From Kutzneria viridogrisea (lineage in GTDB: Bacteria; Actinomycetota; Actinomycetes; Mycobacteriales; Pseudonocardiaceae), in assembly GCA_014138725.1 (NCBI GenBank), contig JACJID010000004.1, positions 744,001 to 808,000 of the forward strand: DNA of 64,000 nucleotides, written 5' to 3'. The notes beneath the pieces were generated by a model, which had not been told where the DNA came from, did no database searches, and saw only the letters and a program-made list of their open reading frames with translations. Positions 1 through 7,614 of the stretch are shown piece by piece. The first letter of the stretch is position 1. Every line of letters begins with the position of its first letter. The position numbers and the translations under genes were made by a program.

Positions 1-1
1 G

Positions 2-1123
2 GAGATCCCGGCCTACCAACGACTCCCCGATTCCGAGCTGATCAACATCTCCCGCGCGACCGAGACGAACCTCCAGGTGTTCGCGCAGTCCCTGCGGGAC
101 CGGACCAGCCCGGACCTCGCCGACCTGGCGGGGCCGATCACCACCTCGGCCGCCCAGCGCGCGGGTGAGGGCTTCCCGCTGGACGCCGTGATGGCCGCGT
201 ACAGCACGGGCATGCTGGAGACCTGGCGCGCGATGGTCACCGACGCGCGGCCCGAGGACTTCGCGGATGTGCTGGCCTGCACCGAACTCGTGCTGGGCTA
301 CATCCAGCGGGCCTGCACCGCGGTGGCGGCGGCCTACCTGGAGGAGCGCCGCCGCATGGACAGCGACGAGCAGCACCGCCGGTACACCCTGTTCTCCGCG
401 CTGGTGCGGGGTGAGCCGCCCGAGGGACCGGCCGCCCGCGCCGGGATCCAACTACCCGAGCGCTACCTGGTGCTGAGCCTGACCTTCGAGCAGCACACCG
501 ACGAGCGGGTCGCCGGGGTGGGCGCCGCGATGGCCGCGCAGCGCAAGGTGTACCGGGCCACCGAGGTGCTGCGCCGGTCGGCGGGCGACGGGGTGCTGTC
601 CCTGCTCGACCCCACCGGCGGCACGGTGCTGCTGCCGGTGACCGGCACGGACTGGTCGGCGCTGGTGGCCGAGGTGGGCGCGGCCACCGGGGTACCGGTC
701 CGCGCCGCCGGGGTCCTGGCCGAACCGGCCCAGGTCGCCCCGGCCACCCAGCAGACCGCCGAGATGCTGGAACTCGTTGTGGCGCTGGGCAGACCGCCCG
801 GCCTGTACCAGCTCGCCGACGTGCTGCTGGAGTACCAGCTGACCAGACCGAGCGCGGCCCGTGACGAGCTGGGCAGGCTGCTGGCCCCGCTGGAGCAGCA
901 CCCGGACCTGCTGTCCACAGTGGAGACCTACCTGCGACTGGGCCTGGACCGGCGGCGCACCGCGGCAACCCTGCACCTGCACCCGAACACGATCGACTAC
1001 CGGGTGCGCCGCGCCGTGGCGCTGACCGGGCTCGACCCGGCCGATCCCCAGCAGCTGCAACAGATCGGCGCCGCGCTGGTGATCCGCAGGCTCGGTCAGC
1101 GGGCGCGGGCCGCGCGCAGGTAG
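2..1123 (+). CDS. PucR-type helix-turn-helix regulator (5' end cut off)
   Basis: The reading frame is open from base 2, so the gene begins before the window; 373 residues are visible. The C-terminal segment at about 910-1020 bp (TVETYLRLGLDRRRTAATL, then LHPNTIDYRVRRA) is the PucR C-terminal helix-turn-helix, in which a regulator pairs a non-catalytic sensory body with an atypical HTH near its end. The N-terminal half resembles the all-helical domain shared with the other PucR proteins of this window at 28.9, 30.1 and 32.8 kb. Its last 28 bp overlap the convergent ABC ATPase gene. The GTG at base 77 is an internal codon and not the start. The effector is unknown. Confidence 0.85.
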   Translation, partial: EIPAYQRLPDSELINISRATETNLQVFAQSLRDRTSPDLADLAGPITTSAAQRAGEGFPLDAVMAAYSTGMLETWRAMVTDARPEDFADVLACTELVLGYIQRACTAVAAAYLEERRRMDSDEQHRRYTLFSALVRGEPPEGPAARAGIQLPERYLVLSLTFEQHTDERVAGVGAAMAAQRKVYRATEVLRRSAGDGVLSLLDPTGGTVLLPVTGTDWSALVAEVGAATGVPVRAAGVLAEPAQVAPATQQTAEMLELVVALGRPPGLYQLADVLLEYQLTRPSAARDELGRLLAPLEQHPDLLSTVETYLRLGLDRRRTAATLHLHPNTIDYRVRRAVALTGLDPADPQQLQQIGAALVIRRLGQRARAARR

Positions 1124-1935
1124 CCCAGCACCAGCGCCTCCAGGGTCGGCTGCTCCCCCGCCCAGCCCTCGGGCACCGATTCCCCGCGCACCAACAGGGT
1201 TGCCTGTCGCTCGGTGCTGCTGGCCTGCACGACCCCGTCCACCGAGGCTGCCCGCGAGGCAGGACCCACCAGCACGCGGTGTTCGGCGAGCAGGTCCTCG
1301 ATCGGCCCGGTGAGCCGGACCGCCCCGCCGATCAGCAGCACCAGGTGGTCGCAGACGTCGTGCAGGTCGCTGAGCAGGTGCGAGGACATCACCAGGGTCA
1401 TGCCCCGGTCGGCGACCTCGCCCATCAGCAGCCGCAGCGTCTCGTCGCGGGCCAGCGGGTCCAGGGCCGAGAGCGGCTCGTCCAGCAGCAGCAGGTCCGG
1501 CTCGCGGCCCAGCGCGAGCGCGATGCCCACCTGGGTGCGCGCCCCCTCGGACAACGTGTGCACGCGGGCGTCCAGTGGGACCTCGGCCTGGTCCAGCACC
1601 TGCACGGCACGCCGCTGGGCCCAGCGCTGGTTGAACGCGCGCCCCAGCCGCAGGGTCTCGGCCACGGTGAGCCTGCCGTACAGCGGCCGGTTCTGCGCGA
1701 GGTAGCCGACCTGCGGGTGGGTGCGCCCGGTGGGCCGCTCGCCGAACACGCGCAGCTCGCCGCTGCTCGGCTTGAGCAGCCCGGCCGCCAGCGCGAGCAG
1801 GGTGGACTTGCCCGCGCCGTTCGGTCCGACCAGGGCCGTCACCGCCCCCTCCGGCACGGCGAACTCGCAGCCGTCCAGGGCCCGCTTGCCCCGGTAGGAC
1901 TTGACCAGTCGGTGTGCGCTCAGCGCACTGTCCAT
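1096..1935 (-). CDS. ABC transporter ATP-binding protein
   Basis: This 279-residue protein has a complete nucleotide-binding domain: Walker A GPNGAGKST, a degenerate signature LSEGARTQVGIALAL, Walker B LLLLDEPLSALD and a switch histidine in MSSHLL. The start is the ATG at 1935, which overlaps the gntR stop codon as TGATG, so the two are translationally coupled. It is the last gene of a minus-strand operon of ATPase, permease, GntR and this ATPase. It closely resembles the first ATPase (3322-4188), including an extended C-terminal region after the nucleotide-binding domain. Only one permease is present, so it either shares that permease or forms an alternative complex. The substrate is unknown. 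YtrBCDEF-type exporters respond to cell-wall stress, but that is only a family analogy. Confidence 0.88.
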   Translation of the reverse strand: MDSALSAHRLVKSYRGKRALDGCEFAVPEGAVTALVGPNGAGKSTLLALAAGLLKPSSGELRVFGERPTGRTHPQVGYLAQNRPLYGRLTVAETLRLGRAFNQRWAQRRAVQVLDQAEVPLDARVHTLSEGARTQVGIALALGREPDLLLLDEPLSALDPLARDETLRLLMGEVADRGMTLVMSSHLLSDLHDVCDHLVLLIGGAVRLTGPIEDLLAEHRVLVGPASRAASVDGVVQASSTERQATLLVRGESVPEGWAGEQPTLEALVLGYLRAARAR

Positions 1936-2333
1936 CAGAACTGCCCTTCGCCGGTGGGATAGCGCTCCTCGCGCACGTCCCCGTACAGCGCGTCCACGTC
2001 CTCGCGGCTCAGCCCCGCGTGGTGCGCGCGGTCCATCCACGCCGCCAGCTCCAGGCGCAGCGGTGAGCCGGGCGCGGTCTGCGCGGTCGCCAGCGACCTG
2101 CGCACGAACGTGCCCAGCCCGCGCTTGGCCTCCACCAGGCCCTCCCGCTCCAGCTCCCGGTACGCCTTGAGCACGGTGTTGGGGTTGACCGCCGTGGCCT
2201 CCACCACCTCGCGGGCGGTGGGCAGCCGGTCACCCGGCACCAGCAGGCCGAGCCGGAGCGCCTGCCTGGTCTGCTGGATGATCTGCATGTAGGTGGCCAC
2301 CCCGGACCGTTTGTCGATCCGGTACTCGATCAC
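1935..2333 (-). CDS. GntR-family repressor, YtrA subfamily
   Basis: This is a 132-residue protein starting at GTG 2333 (MIEYRIDKRSGVATY). An N-terminal winged helix carries the GntR signature (GDRLPTAREVVEATAVNPNT, LEREGLVEAKRGLGTFV). It is followed by a short helical tail instead of a large effector domain, as expected for the YtrA subfamily, whose members usually repress their own ABC-transporter operon. The stop codon overlaps the next ATPase start. The likely operator is the 18-bp palindrome at 4234-4251, upstream of the first gene of the operon. A separate weak promoter may lie in the 38-bp gap before the gene. Confidence 0.88.
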   Translation of the reverse strand: MIEYRIDKRSGVATYMQIIQQTRQALRLGLLVPGDRLPTAREVVEATAVNPNTVLKAYRELEREGLVEAKRGLGTFVRRSLATAQTAPGSPLRLELAAWMDRAHHAGLSREDVDALYGDVREERYPTGEGQF

Positions 2334-2371
2334 CCACCCAGCATAGGCATTCACTAGGGATTTGACACAAG
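2334..2371 (-). promoter_or_regulatory. possible internal promoter before gntR
   Basis: This 38-bp gap separates the permease stop from the gntR start. On the minus strand it contains GTGTCA, a 17-bp spacer and TATGCT, a weak -35/-10 pair. Its predicted start point falls only a few bases before the GTG, so a transcript from here would be nearly leaderless. This is inference from sequence only; read-through from the upstream promoter is equally possible. Confidence 0.25.
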
Positions 2372-3325
2372 TCAGCGCACCCGCTCGCGCAGCCACCACA
2401 CCGCGGCCGCCAGCAGGGCCGCGGCCAGGCAGAGGTAGAGCGCCGACTCCAGCCCCTGCAACGGCCAGAAATCCCCCGCCACGCGGTACTCCGCCCACTG
2501 TCCGGCGACCCCGGCCTTCTGGTAGCAGGCCTCCAGCGCGGTACCGGTCTCCGTGCAGTCGCGGATCTTCAGCGAGTCCACGGTGATGGGCTGGCCCGCC
2601 GAGTTGAGGAAGCCGGCGCCGGCCACCCGTTCGCCCGCGGCGAGCTGCTGCCCCACGCCGCCGGTGACCCGGTGGAACGGCACGAGGACCGGCCGCAGCG
2701 CGGCCAGCACGAGGCGGACCACCAGGAAGAGGCCGAGGGCCAGCGCCATGGCGGGCACGGTGCGCCGCACGAGCAGTCCGACCAGCACGCCCAGGGTCAC
2801 CGCGAACACGGCGTAGGCCACCGAGACGAACCCGCTGGTGTCGTAGTTGAGCCACTGGAAGGCGCCCTGCCCGTCCACACCGAGCTGACCGGCCGAGCCG
2901 ATCCAGCCCCGCAGCAGCACCAGCAGCGCCGCCACCAGGACGATCATCGGCAGCAGGCTGACCGCGACCTTGGTCAGCAGCCAACGGGTCCGTCCGACGG
3001 ACTGGGTGAAGGCCAGCACGTAGGTGCCCTGCTCCAGTTCGCGGGCCACCAGCGGGGCGCCCATGAAGGCCCCGGCCAGCGCGGGCAGCACCAGGCAGGC
3101 CACCTGCGCGCACTTCATCAGGTCGTAGTAGCGCCCCTGGAAGTCCTGCACCCCCTTGCGGCACTGCGCCTGGTGCGCGTCGGCCACACAGGGCCCGAGC
3201 CCGTTCTGCTCGATCACGCCCTGACTGCCCGTCCACAGCCAGGCCAGCACCGCGCCGCCGACCACCAGCGTCACCGCCATCACCAGCAGCTGCGCCCGCT
3301 GCTGCCGCCACGCCGCCCAGATCAC
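2372..3325 (-). CDS. ABC transporter permease (ABC-2 like)
   Basis: This 317-residue integral membrane protein starts at GTG 3325, which overlaps the upstream ATPase stop as GTGA. Hydrophobic segments are visible at residues of about 14-33 (LLVMAVTLVVGGAVLAWLW), then near 90-110, 130-155, 185-240 and at the very C-terminus before a basic RERVR end. A large extracytoplasmic loop lies between the last two groups and includes two cysteines (DCTETGTALEACYQ). The layout is that of single-gene ABC-2 permeases partnered with YtrB-type ATPases. It presumably works with the ATPase at 3322-4188. The substrate is unknown. Confidence 0.85.
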   Translation of the reverse strand: MIWAAWRQQRAQLLVMAVTLVVGGAVLAWLWTGSQGVIEQNGLGPCVADAHQAQCRKGVQDFQGRYYDLMKCAQVACLVLPALAGAFMGAPLVARELEQGTYVLAFTQSVGRTRWLLTKVAVSLLPMIVLVAALLVLLRGWIGSAGQLGVDGQGAFQWLNYDTSGFVSVAYAVFAVTLGVLVGLLVRRTVPAMALALGLFLVVRLVLAALRPVLVPFHRVTGGVGQQLAAGERVAGAGFLNSAGQPITVDSLKIRDCTETGTALEACYQKAGVAGQWAEYRVAGDFWPLQGLESALYLCLAAALLAAAVWWLRERVR

Positions 3326-4188
3326 GCCGCCACTCCCTCGCCGTTGGACCTCATGTACGCCAGCACCACGTCCTCCAGACTCGGCGCGCTCGCCCGCCAG
3401 CCCTCCGGCACCTGGGACACGGCGGCCCGGACCAGCGCGGCCGTACCCCGTGCGGAGCTCTGCACGTCGACAACCGGTGCCGGGCCGCGCGGCTGCTGCC
3501 CCGGCGGGCCGACCAGCCAGCGGTGGGCGGCCAGCAGGTGGGCGACCTCCCCGTCGAGCTGGACGCTGCCGCGGTTGAGCAGCACCAGGTGGTCGCACAC
3601 CCCCTGCAACTCCGCCAGCACGTGCGAGGACAGCACCACCGTGATCCCCGTCTGCTCCGCCTCCCGCACCAGGGTGTGCAGGGTCTGCTGGCGCGCCAAC
3701 GGGTCCAGGTCCGCCAGCGGCTCGTCCAGCAGCACCAGCTCGGGCCGCTTGCCCAGGGCCAGCGCGAGCGCCACGCGGGTGCGTTGGCCGCCGGAGAGCG
3801 TGCCGACCTTCGCCGTCAGCGGCACCTGCGCGCGCTCCACCAGCGACCGCGCGTAGTGCTGGTCCCAGGTCGGGTTCATCCGCCCGCCCAGGTGCAGGGT
3901 CTCCGCCACCGTCAGCTGCGGGTAGAGCGGCTTGTGCTGACCGAGGAACGCCAGCTTCGGGTGCACGCCACGCCCACCCGGCCGTTCACCGAACACCTCG
4001 ATCGAGCCCGCCGTGGCACTGGTCATGCCGGTGGCCAGGCCCATCAGCGTGCTCTTGCCCGCACCGTTCGGCCCGACCAGCGCGACCACCCGGTGAGCCG
4101 GAACGCTCAGCGTGCAGTCGCGCAGCGCCCACCCACGCAGGTACTTCTTGCCCAACCCCGCCGCCGCCAGCGGCACAGACTGGTCCAC
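3322..4188 (-). CDS. ABC transporter ATP-binding protein (first gene of operon)
   Basis: This 288-residue ATPase has Walker A GPNGAGKST, an intact signature LSGGQRTRVALALAL, Walker B LVLLDEPLADLD and the switch histidine in LSSHVL. The start is GTG 4188, preceded by an AGGGAGGTG-type ribosome-binding site. The C-terminal 80 residues, with VPEGWRASAPSLEDVVLAYM, are shared with the second ATPase of the operon, which suggests that the two arose by duplication. It leads the operon, and the putative GntR operator lies about 45 bp upstream of it. Confidence 0.9.
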   Translation of the reverse strand: MDQSVPLAAAGLGKKYLRGWALRDCTLSVPAHRVVALVGPNGAGKSTLMGLATGMTSATAGSIEVFGERPGGRGVHPKLAFLGQHKPLYPQLTVAETLHLGGRMNPTWDQHYARSLVERAQVPLTAKVGTLSGGQRTRVALALALGKRPELVLLDEPLADLDPLARQQTLHTLVREAEQTGITVVLSSHVLAELQGVCDHLVLLNRGSVQLDGEVAHLLAAHRWLVGPPGQQPRGPAPVVDVQSSARGTAALVRAAVSQVPEGWRASAPSLEDVVLAYMRSNGEGVAA

Positions 4189-4233
4189 CCGACACCTCCC
4201 TGACTACCCCGTACGAACCAACCTTACCAGATA

Positions 4234-4251
4234 TCACTACTTAAGTAGTGA
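4234..4251. promoter_or_regulatory. 18-bp perfect palindrome, candidate GntR operator
   Basis: The sequence TCACTACTTAAGTAGTGA is a perfect 9+9 palindrome. On the minus strand it sits just upstream of a TAAGGT that could serve as the -10 of the ABC operon (4224-4229), so a bound protein would cover the -35 region. The GntR/YtrA-type repressor encoded in the operon is the obvious candidate ligand. The palindrome is seen directly; the assignment to GntR is inference. Confidence 0.6.
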
Positions 4252-4255
4252 AAGA

Positions 4256-4562
4256 GTGGTTGAGGGGCGTGAGGGGGTAGACGGGGTGCTGCGGGGTTCG
4301 GGCGTGGGGGCGGTGGGCGAGGTTGGCGGGCGGCCCGCGGAGATGCGGCGCGTGTCGGCGGTTGCGGGGCGGCGTGTCGGCGCTAGCGGGGCGGTGTGTT
4401 GGTGGTTCGCGTACGGCGTGTTGGTGATTGCGGGGTGGCGTGTTGGGCGGTCGTGGGCGGCGTGTCCCGCTGTCCGGAGCGCGAGTCCCGTTCAGAGGGG
4501 CGCGAGTCCCGGTGTCCGGAGGGCGAGTCCCGTTCCGGGGAGGGCGAGTCCCGGCGTGAGGG
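4256..4562 (+). repeat. degenerate 21-22 bp tandem array (left part)
   Basis: This gene-free stretch becomes a tandem array from about 4343. Units first read like GCGTGTCGGCGGTTGCGGGG and then change, near 4490, to a second type built on GCGAGTCCCG. Spacing between successive cores is about 20-22 bp, roughly two helical turns. All reading frames are almost stop-free because of composition, but none has a ribosome-binding site or a recognisable product. The array continues into the DUF222/HNH element that begins at 4563. Confidence 0.7.
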
Positions 4563-4670
4563 GTGCGAGTCCCGTTGTGGGGAGGGCGAGTCCCGTTGCC
4601 TGGTGCGCGTGTCCCGTTCTGGGTGTGAGTCCCGGCTTCTGGTGGGTGTTGGAGTTTGCGGGGTGCACAC

Positions 4671-4698
4671 GGGGTGTGTCGGGGTTGGGGGTGTGGGG
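4671..4698 (+). other. guanine-quadruplex motif in element head
   Basis: Four guanine runs of 4, 4, 5 and 4 are separated by loops of 6, 2 and 3 bases, which satisfies the usual G4 consensus. The same arrangement is preserved on the opposite strand in copy 2 (43203-43230). Folding is predicted from pattern only. Confidence 0.55.
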
Positions 4699-4820
4699 TT
4701 GGTTTGGTGCGGGTCCCTCGCGGCGGCCTGTGATCGGGGTTTCCGAGGCATGGGGGGATGCCCCGATTCGCCGACGAGCGTAAGGCCGCCGCTACCCGCA
4801 CAAAACCAACCCCGGGTTGG

Positions 4821-5251
4821 TGGGCGGTGTGCGGGGGTTGGTGCGGTGCGTGTCGGACGTTACGGGGTGGTGTGTCGGCGGTTGGGGTGCGGTGTGTCGG
4901 ACGTTGGGGTGTCGCGTGTTCGGTGTTCTGGGGTGGTGTGTCGGACGTTGCGGGATGGTGTGTCGGCGTGTCCGGGGTGGTGTGTCGGACGTTCCGGTGC
5001 GGCGTGTTCGGTGTTCTGGTGTGGTGTGTTGGCGGTTGCGGGCGGCGTGTCCGGCTGGCCGGAGCGCGAGTCCCGGGCTGGGGAGGCGAGTCCCGTTCTC
5101 GGGCAAGCGAGTCCCGGGCTGAGGGGCGCGAGTCCCGTTCTGGGGTAGGTGAGTCCCGGGCTCCGGTGGGTGAGTCTCGCTGACTGGAGGGTGAGTTCCG
5201 TTGTGGGGTGGGTGAGTCTCGCTGACTGGCCCGGCTTGGGTTGTGGTGTGG
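4821..5251 (+). repeat. 431-bp tandem array present only in copy 1
   Basis: Copy 2 joins the sequence ending ...CCCCGGGTTGG directly to TCACCCACATGGG. Copy 1 has 431 bp between the same two sequences. The extra segment is about 18 units of 21-22 bp. The first ten have cores like GTGTGTCGGACGTT or CGTGTTCGGTGTTCT; the next eight have cores like GCGAGTCCCG or TGAGTCTCG. It therefore repeats the same two-part order (GTGTCGG units, then GAGTCCCG units) as the array at 4343-4640. It may have arisen by unequal exchange or slippage, or as a separate insertion. Confidence 0.7.
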
Positions 5252-5317
5252 TCACCCACATGGGTAGTCGTTGGTGGGCAACGGTTTTGTGGTGGATTGA
5301 GGAGTAGAATTGTTGGT

Positions 5318-6430
5318 ATGACAGCATTCGTGGACGATCGACCCGCCACAGAGGTGTGGCGGTTGGGGGACGCGGAGCTGTTGGGTGATTTGCAGGACGC
5401 GGAAGTGGTTCTGCGGCAAGCGTATGCGAAGGTTCTTGGGTTGGTTGCGGAAGCGGATGCGCGGGGTGTGGCGGAGCGGGTGGGGTATCCGAGCCTGGCA
5501 GAGTTGCTGCGTGGTGTGCTCTGCGTGAGTAAGAAGGAAGCCAGGCAGCGGATCGCGCACGCGGGCGTTCCGGTGGGGGTGGCGTTGGAGCCGGAGCAGT
5601 TGTCGGTGATCAACCGGGTACTGAGAGAACTGCCGCCACACGTGGATCAGACCGAGCGCGGACACGCCGTGGAGGTCCTGGCAGCAGCGGCCCAGTCGCT
5701 GGACGCCTCCAACCTGGTGCCGCTGGGCCGGGAGATCGTCAACCGGCTGGACCCCGACGGGGCGCTACCGGGTGAGGACGAACTCGCCCATCCGCGACGG
5801 GAGTTCCGGTACGACACACGGCGGGACGGGTCAGTACGGTTCCATGGGCGCCTGGACGCGGAGACCGGCGCACTGCTGGGGGCCATCCTCAGCCCGCTGG
5901 CGAAACCACACGACGCCCACGACACACGCACCCTGCCCGAACGGCAAGGAGACGCGTTCGCGGAACTACTGGAAACCAGCACCACCCCCACCGAAGGCGG
6001 AGAACGCTCCCACATCGCAGTAACAGTGCCATACCAGACCCTGCGAACAGGGCTCGGTACCGCCGAACTCGCCCCATCAGCGATCCGCCGACTGGCCTGC
6101 GACGCGAAGGTCCTCCCAGTAGTGCTGGGCAGCAACTCCGAACCCCTCGACATCGGGCGGATCAGCTACACCGTGCCACCCCACCTCCGACGAGCACTCA
6201 TCGTCAGGGACAAACACTGCGCCTTCCCCGGATGCAGAAGACGACCCAGCACCTGTCACGCACACCACATCGTCCACTGGGCCAACGGAGGAGACACCGC
6301 ACTGGCCAACCTGGTGCTGCTCTGTGGAATGCACCATCGACTCATCCACCACAGCGGCTGGACAGTGCGGATCACCAACGGGCGGCCGGAGTTCACGCCG
6401 CCGAGCTGGCTCAGCAGGAGACGGCAGTAG
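5318..6430 (+). CDS. DUF222 domain HNH endonuclease (13E12 repeat family)
   Basis: This 370-residue protein starts at ATG 5318. The N-terminal two-thirds is the DUF222 region (LGDAELLGDLQDAEVVLRQA onward). The C-terminal HNH nuclease domain has a zinc-type motif: CAFPGC, then CHAHHIVHWANGGDT, then LCGMHHRLIHH. It is nearly identical to the protein at 41905-43014, differing mainly at the extreme N-terminus, around residues 105-115 and in the last six residues (WLSRRRQ here, FVKRRN there). Proteins of this family occur in many copies in actinobacteria; their biochemical role is not established. The stop lies only 10 bp before the biotin-transporter gene start. Confidence 0.9.
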   Translation: MTAFVDDRPATEVWRLGDAELLGDLQDAEVVLRQAYAKVLGLVAEADARGVAERVGYPSLAELLRGVLCVSKKEARQRIAHAGVPVGVALEPEQLSVINRVLRELPPHVDQTERGHAVEVLAAAAQSLDASNLVPLGREIVNRLDPDGALPGEDELAHPRREFRYDTRRDGSVRFHGRLDAETGALLGAILSPLAKPHDAHDTRTLPERQGDAFAELLETSTTPTEGGERSHIAVTVPYQTLRTGLGTAELAPSAIRRLACDAKVLPVVLGSNSEPLDIGRISYTVPPHLRRALIVRDKHCAFPGCRRRPSTCHAHHIVHWANGGDTALANLVLLCGMHHRLIHHSGWTVRITNGRPEFTPPSWLSRRRQ

Positions 6431-6440
6431 GCTGCGGTCC

Positions 6441-7049
6441 ATGTTGAGCCTGCATCATGAAGCGCGGACACCAGTGCACGCGGTGCCGGCGGGGCTCAAG
6501 TTGTTGGTGCTGTTCGTGGTGGGCACCGGCAGCTTCTTCGTGCGGTCGATCCCGGTGCTGGGCGGGGCGCTGGTCGCGGTGGCGGGGTGCTACGCGCTGG
6601 CGAGGATCCCGTGGCGGATGGCGGTGCGGCAGTGGTTGGTGGTGCTGCCGTTCGTGGCGGTGATCTTCGTGGTGCAGGGGCTGCTGGTGGACTGGGGCAG
6701 CGCGGTGCTGGTGGCGGAGCGCATCGTGGTGCTGGTGGCGCTGGCCGCGCTGGTGACGTTGACCACGAGGACGGCGGCGATGGTGGCGGCGGTGGAGAGG
6801 TTGCTGGGGCCGTTGCGGCGGCTGGGGGTGCGGCCGGAGCGGGTGGGGCTGGTGGTGGCGATGACGATCAGGTTCGTCCCGGTACTCAAGGAGCAGGCGG
6901 ACCAGGTGCGGGCGGCGCAGCGGGCACGGGGCGTGGAGTACAGCGCGAGGTTCCTGACCCCGCTGCTGGTGAAGACCCTGCGGCTGGCGGACGGGCTCGG
7001 GGAGGCCCTGGAGGCGCGTGGCGTGGACGAGGACGACAGCCGCCTATGA
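6441..7049 (+). CDS. bioN: ECF transporter transmembrane T component, biotin type
   Basis: This 202-residue membrane protein starts at ATG 6441 (MLSLHHEARTPVHAVPAGLK). It has four to five hydrophobic helices between residues 15 and 125, then a cytoplasmic helical region with the two Ala-Arg-Gly signatures of EcfT proteins (QRARGVEYS and ALEARGVDED) that couple to the ATPases. It is followed with almost no gap by a BioY S component and an ATPase, so it is the scaffold of a dedicated biotin importer. The start lies 34 bp after the end of the DUF222/HNH element, so its promoter must be inside the element or further upstream. Confidence 0.85.
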   Translation: MLSLHHEARTPVHAVPAGLKLLVLFVVGTGSFFVRSIPVLGGALVAVAGCYALARIPWRMAVRQWLVVLPFVAVIFVVQGLLVDWGSAVLVAERIVVLVALAALVTLTTRTAAMVAAVERLLGPLRRLGVRPERVGLVVAMTIRFVPVLKEQADQVRAAQRARGVEYSARFLTPLLVKTLRLADGLGEALEARGVDEDDSRL

Positions 7050-7050
7050 T

Positions 7051-7614
7051 GTGGCGGTGCGGACCAAGGATCTCGCCCATGTGGCGCTGTTCGCGGCAAT
7101 CATGGTGGTGCTGGGCCTCTTCCCGCTCATCGAACTGCCGCTGGTGCCCGCCCCGGTCACCGCGCAGACACTGGGAGTGATGCTGGCGGGCTCGATCGTC
7201 GGGGCACGCCGGGGCAGCCTGGCGATCCTGGTGTTCGTGGTGATGGTGGCGGTCGGTCTGCCGGTGCTGCCGGGCGGACGGGGCGGCCTGGGCGTGATAC
7301 TGGGGCCGACAGGCGGTTTCATCCTGGCCTACCCGGTGGGGGCGCTGGTGGTGGGCCTGCTCACGGAACGGCTGTGGCGACGCTACAACCTGGGCTGGGC
7401 GCTGCTGTGCAACGCGGTGGGCGGGGCGCTGGTGATCTACCTGATCGGCATCCCCTACATGGCGGTGGCGGCGGGCCTGCCCCTGGACAAGGCGGTGCTG
7501 GGCTCGGTGGTGTTCCTGCCGGGCGACCTGGTCAAGACCGTGATCGGCTCGCTGGCAGCGGTGGCCGTGCGCAAGTCGTACCCGATGATCGAGGTGCCGC
7601 GTGATCGAGCTTGA
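7051..7614 (+). CDS. bioY: biotin-specific S component BioY
   Basis: This 187-residue integral membrane protein starts at GTG 7051, one base after the T-component stop; GTG 7057 is an alternative. The BioY signature is clear: [17 protein letters not shown] followed by [19 protein letters not shown], then a conserved helix containing [12 protein letters not shown]. Six hydrophobic helices fit the family fold, which binds biotin with high affinity at the membrane. The gene overlaps the downstream ATPase by 14 bp, which supports co-expression as a BioMNY transporter. Confidence 0.93.
   Translation: MAVRTKDLAHVALFAAIMVVLGLFPLIELPLVPAPVTAQTLGVMLAGSIVGARRGSLAILVFVVMVAVGLPVLPGGRGGLGVILGPTGGFILAYPVGALVVGLLTERLWRRYNLGWALLCNAVGGALVIYLIGIPYMAVAAGLPLDKAVLGSVVFLPGDLVKTVIGSLAAVAVRKSYPMIEVPRDRA

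Larger units (their letters stand above)
4563..6407 (+). mobile_element. DUF222/HNH repeat element, copy 1
   Basis: Nearly the same sequence occurs inverted at 41925-43338. Homology starts inside the GAGTCCCG array (4563 here, 43338 there). It covers a G-rich non-coding head (about 4650-4820) and the HNH gene, and stops at CCGAGCT seven codons before the HNH stop (6407 here, 41925 there). Copy 1 carries 431 extra bases (4821-5251). The arrangement resembles the REP13E12 repeats of Mycobacterium tuberculosis, which also encode DUF222/HNH proteins. No terminal inverted repeats or target-site duplication were recognised. Confidence 0.7.

Noticed and set aside
4343-5235. CRISPR-like repetition
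   Set aside because: Units are contiguous and degenerate with no unique spacers between conserved repeats, and no cas genes are near.
4241-5613. Long open frames through the repeat region with seven-residue repeats such as ESRS/GEGESRR, and on the other strand NGTRAPG/RDSPSP
   Set aside because: Several frames on both strands are open at once because the 21-bp units have few stop trinucleotides. There is no ribosome-binding site, the frames cross the array that copy 2 lacks, and no product is recognisable.
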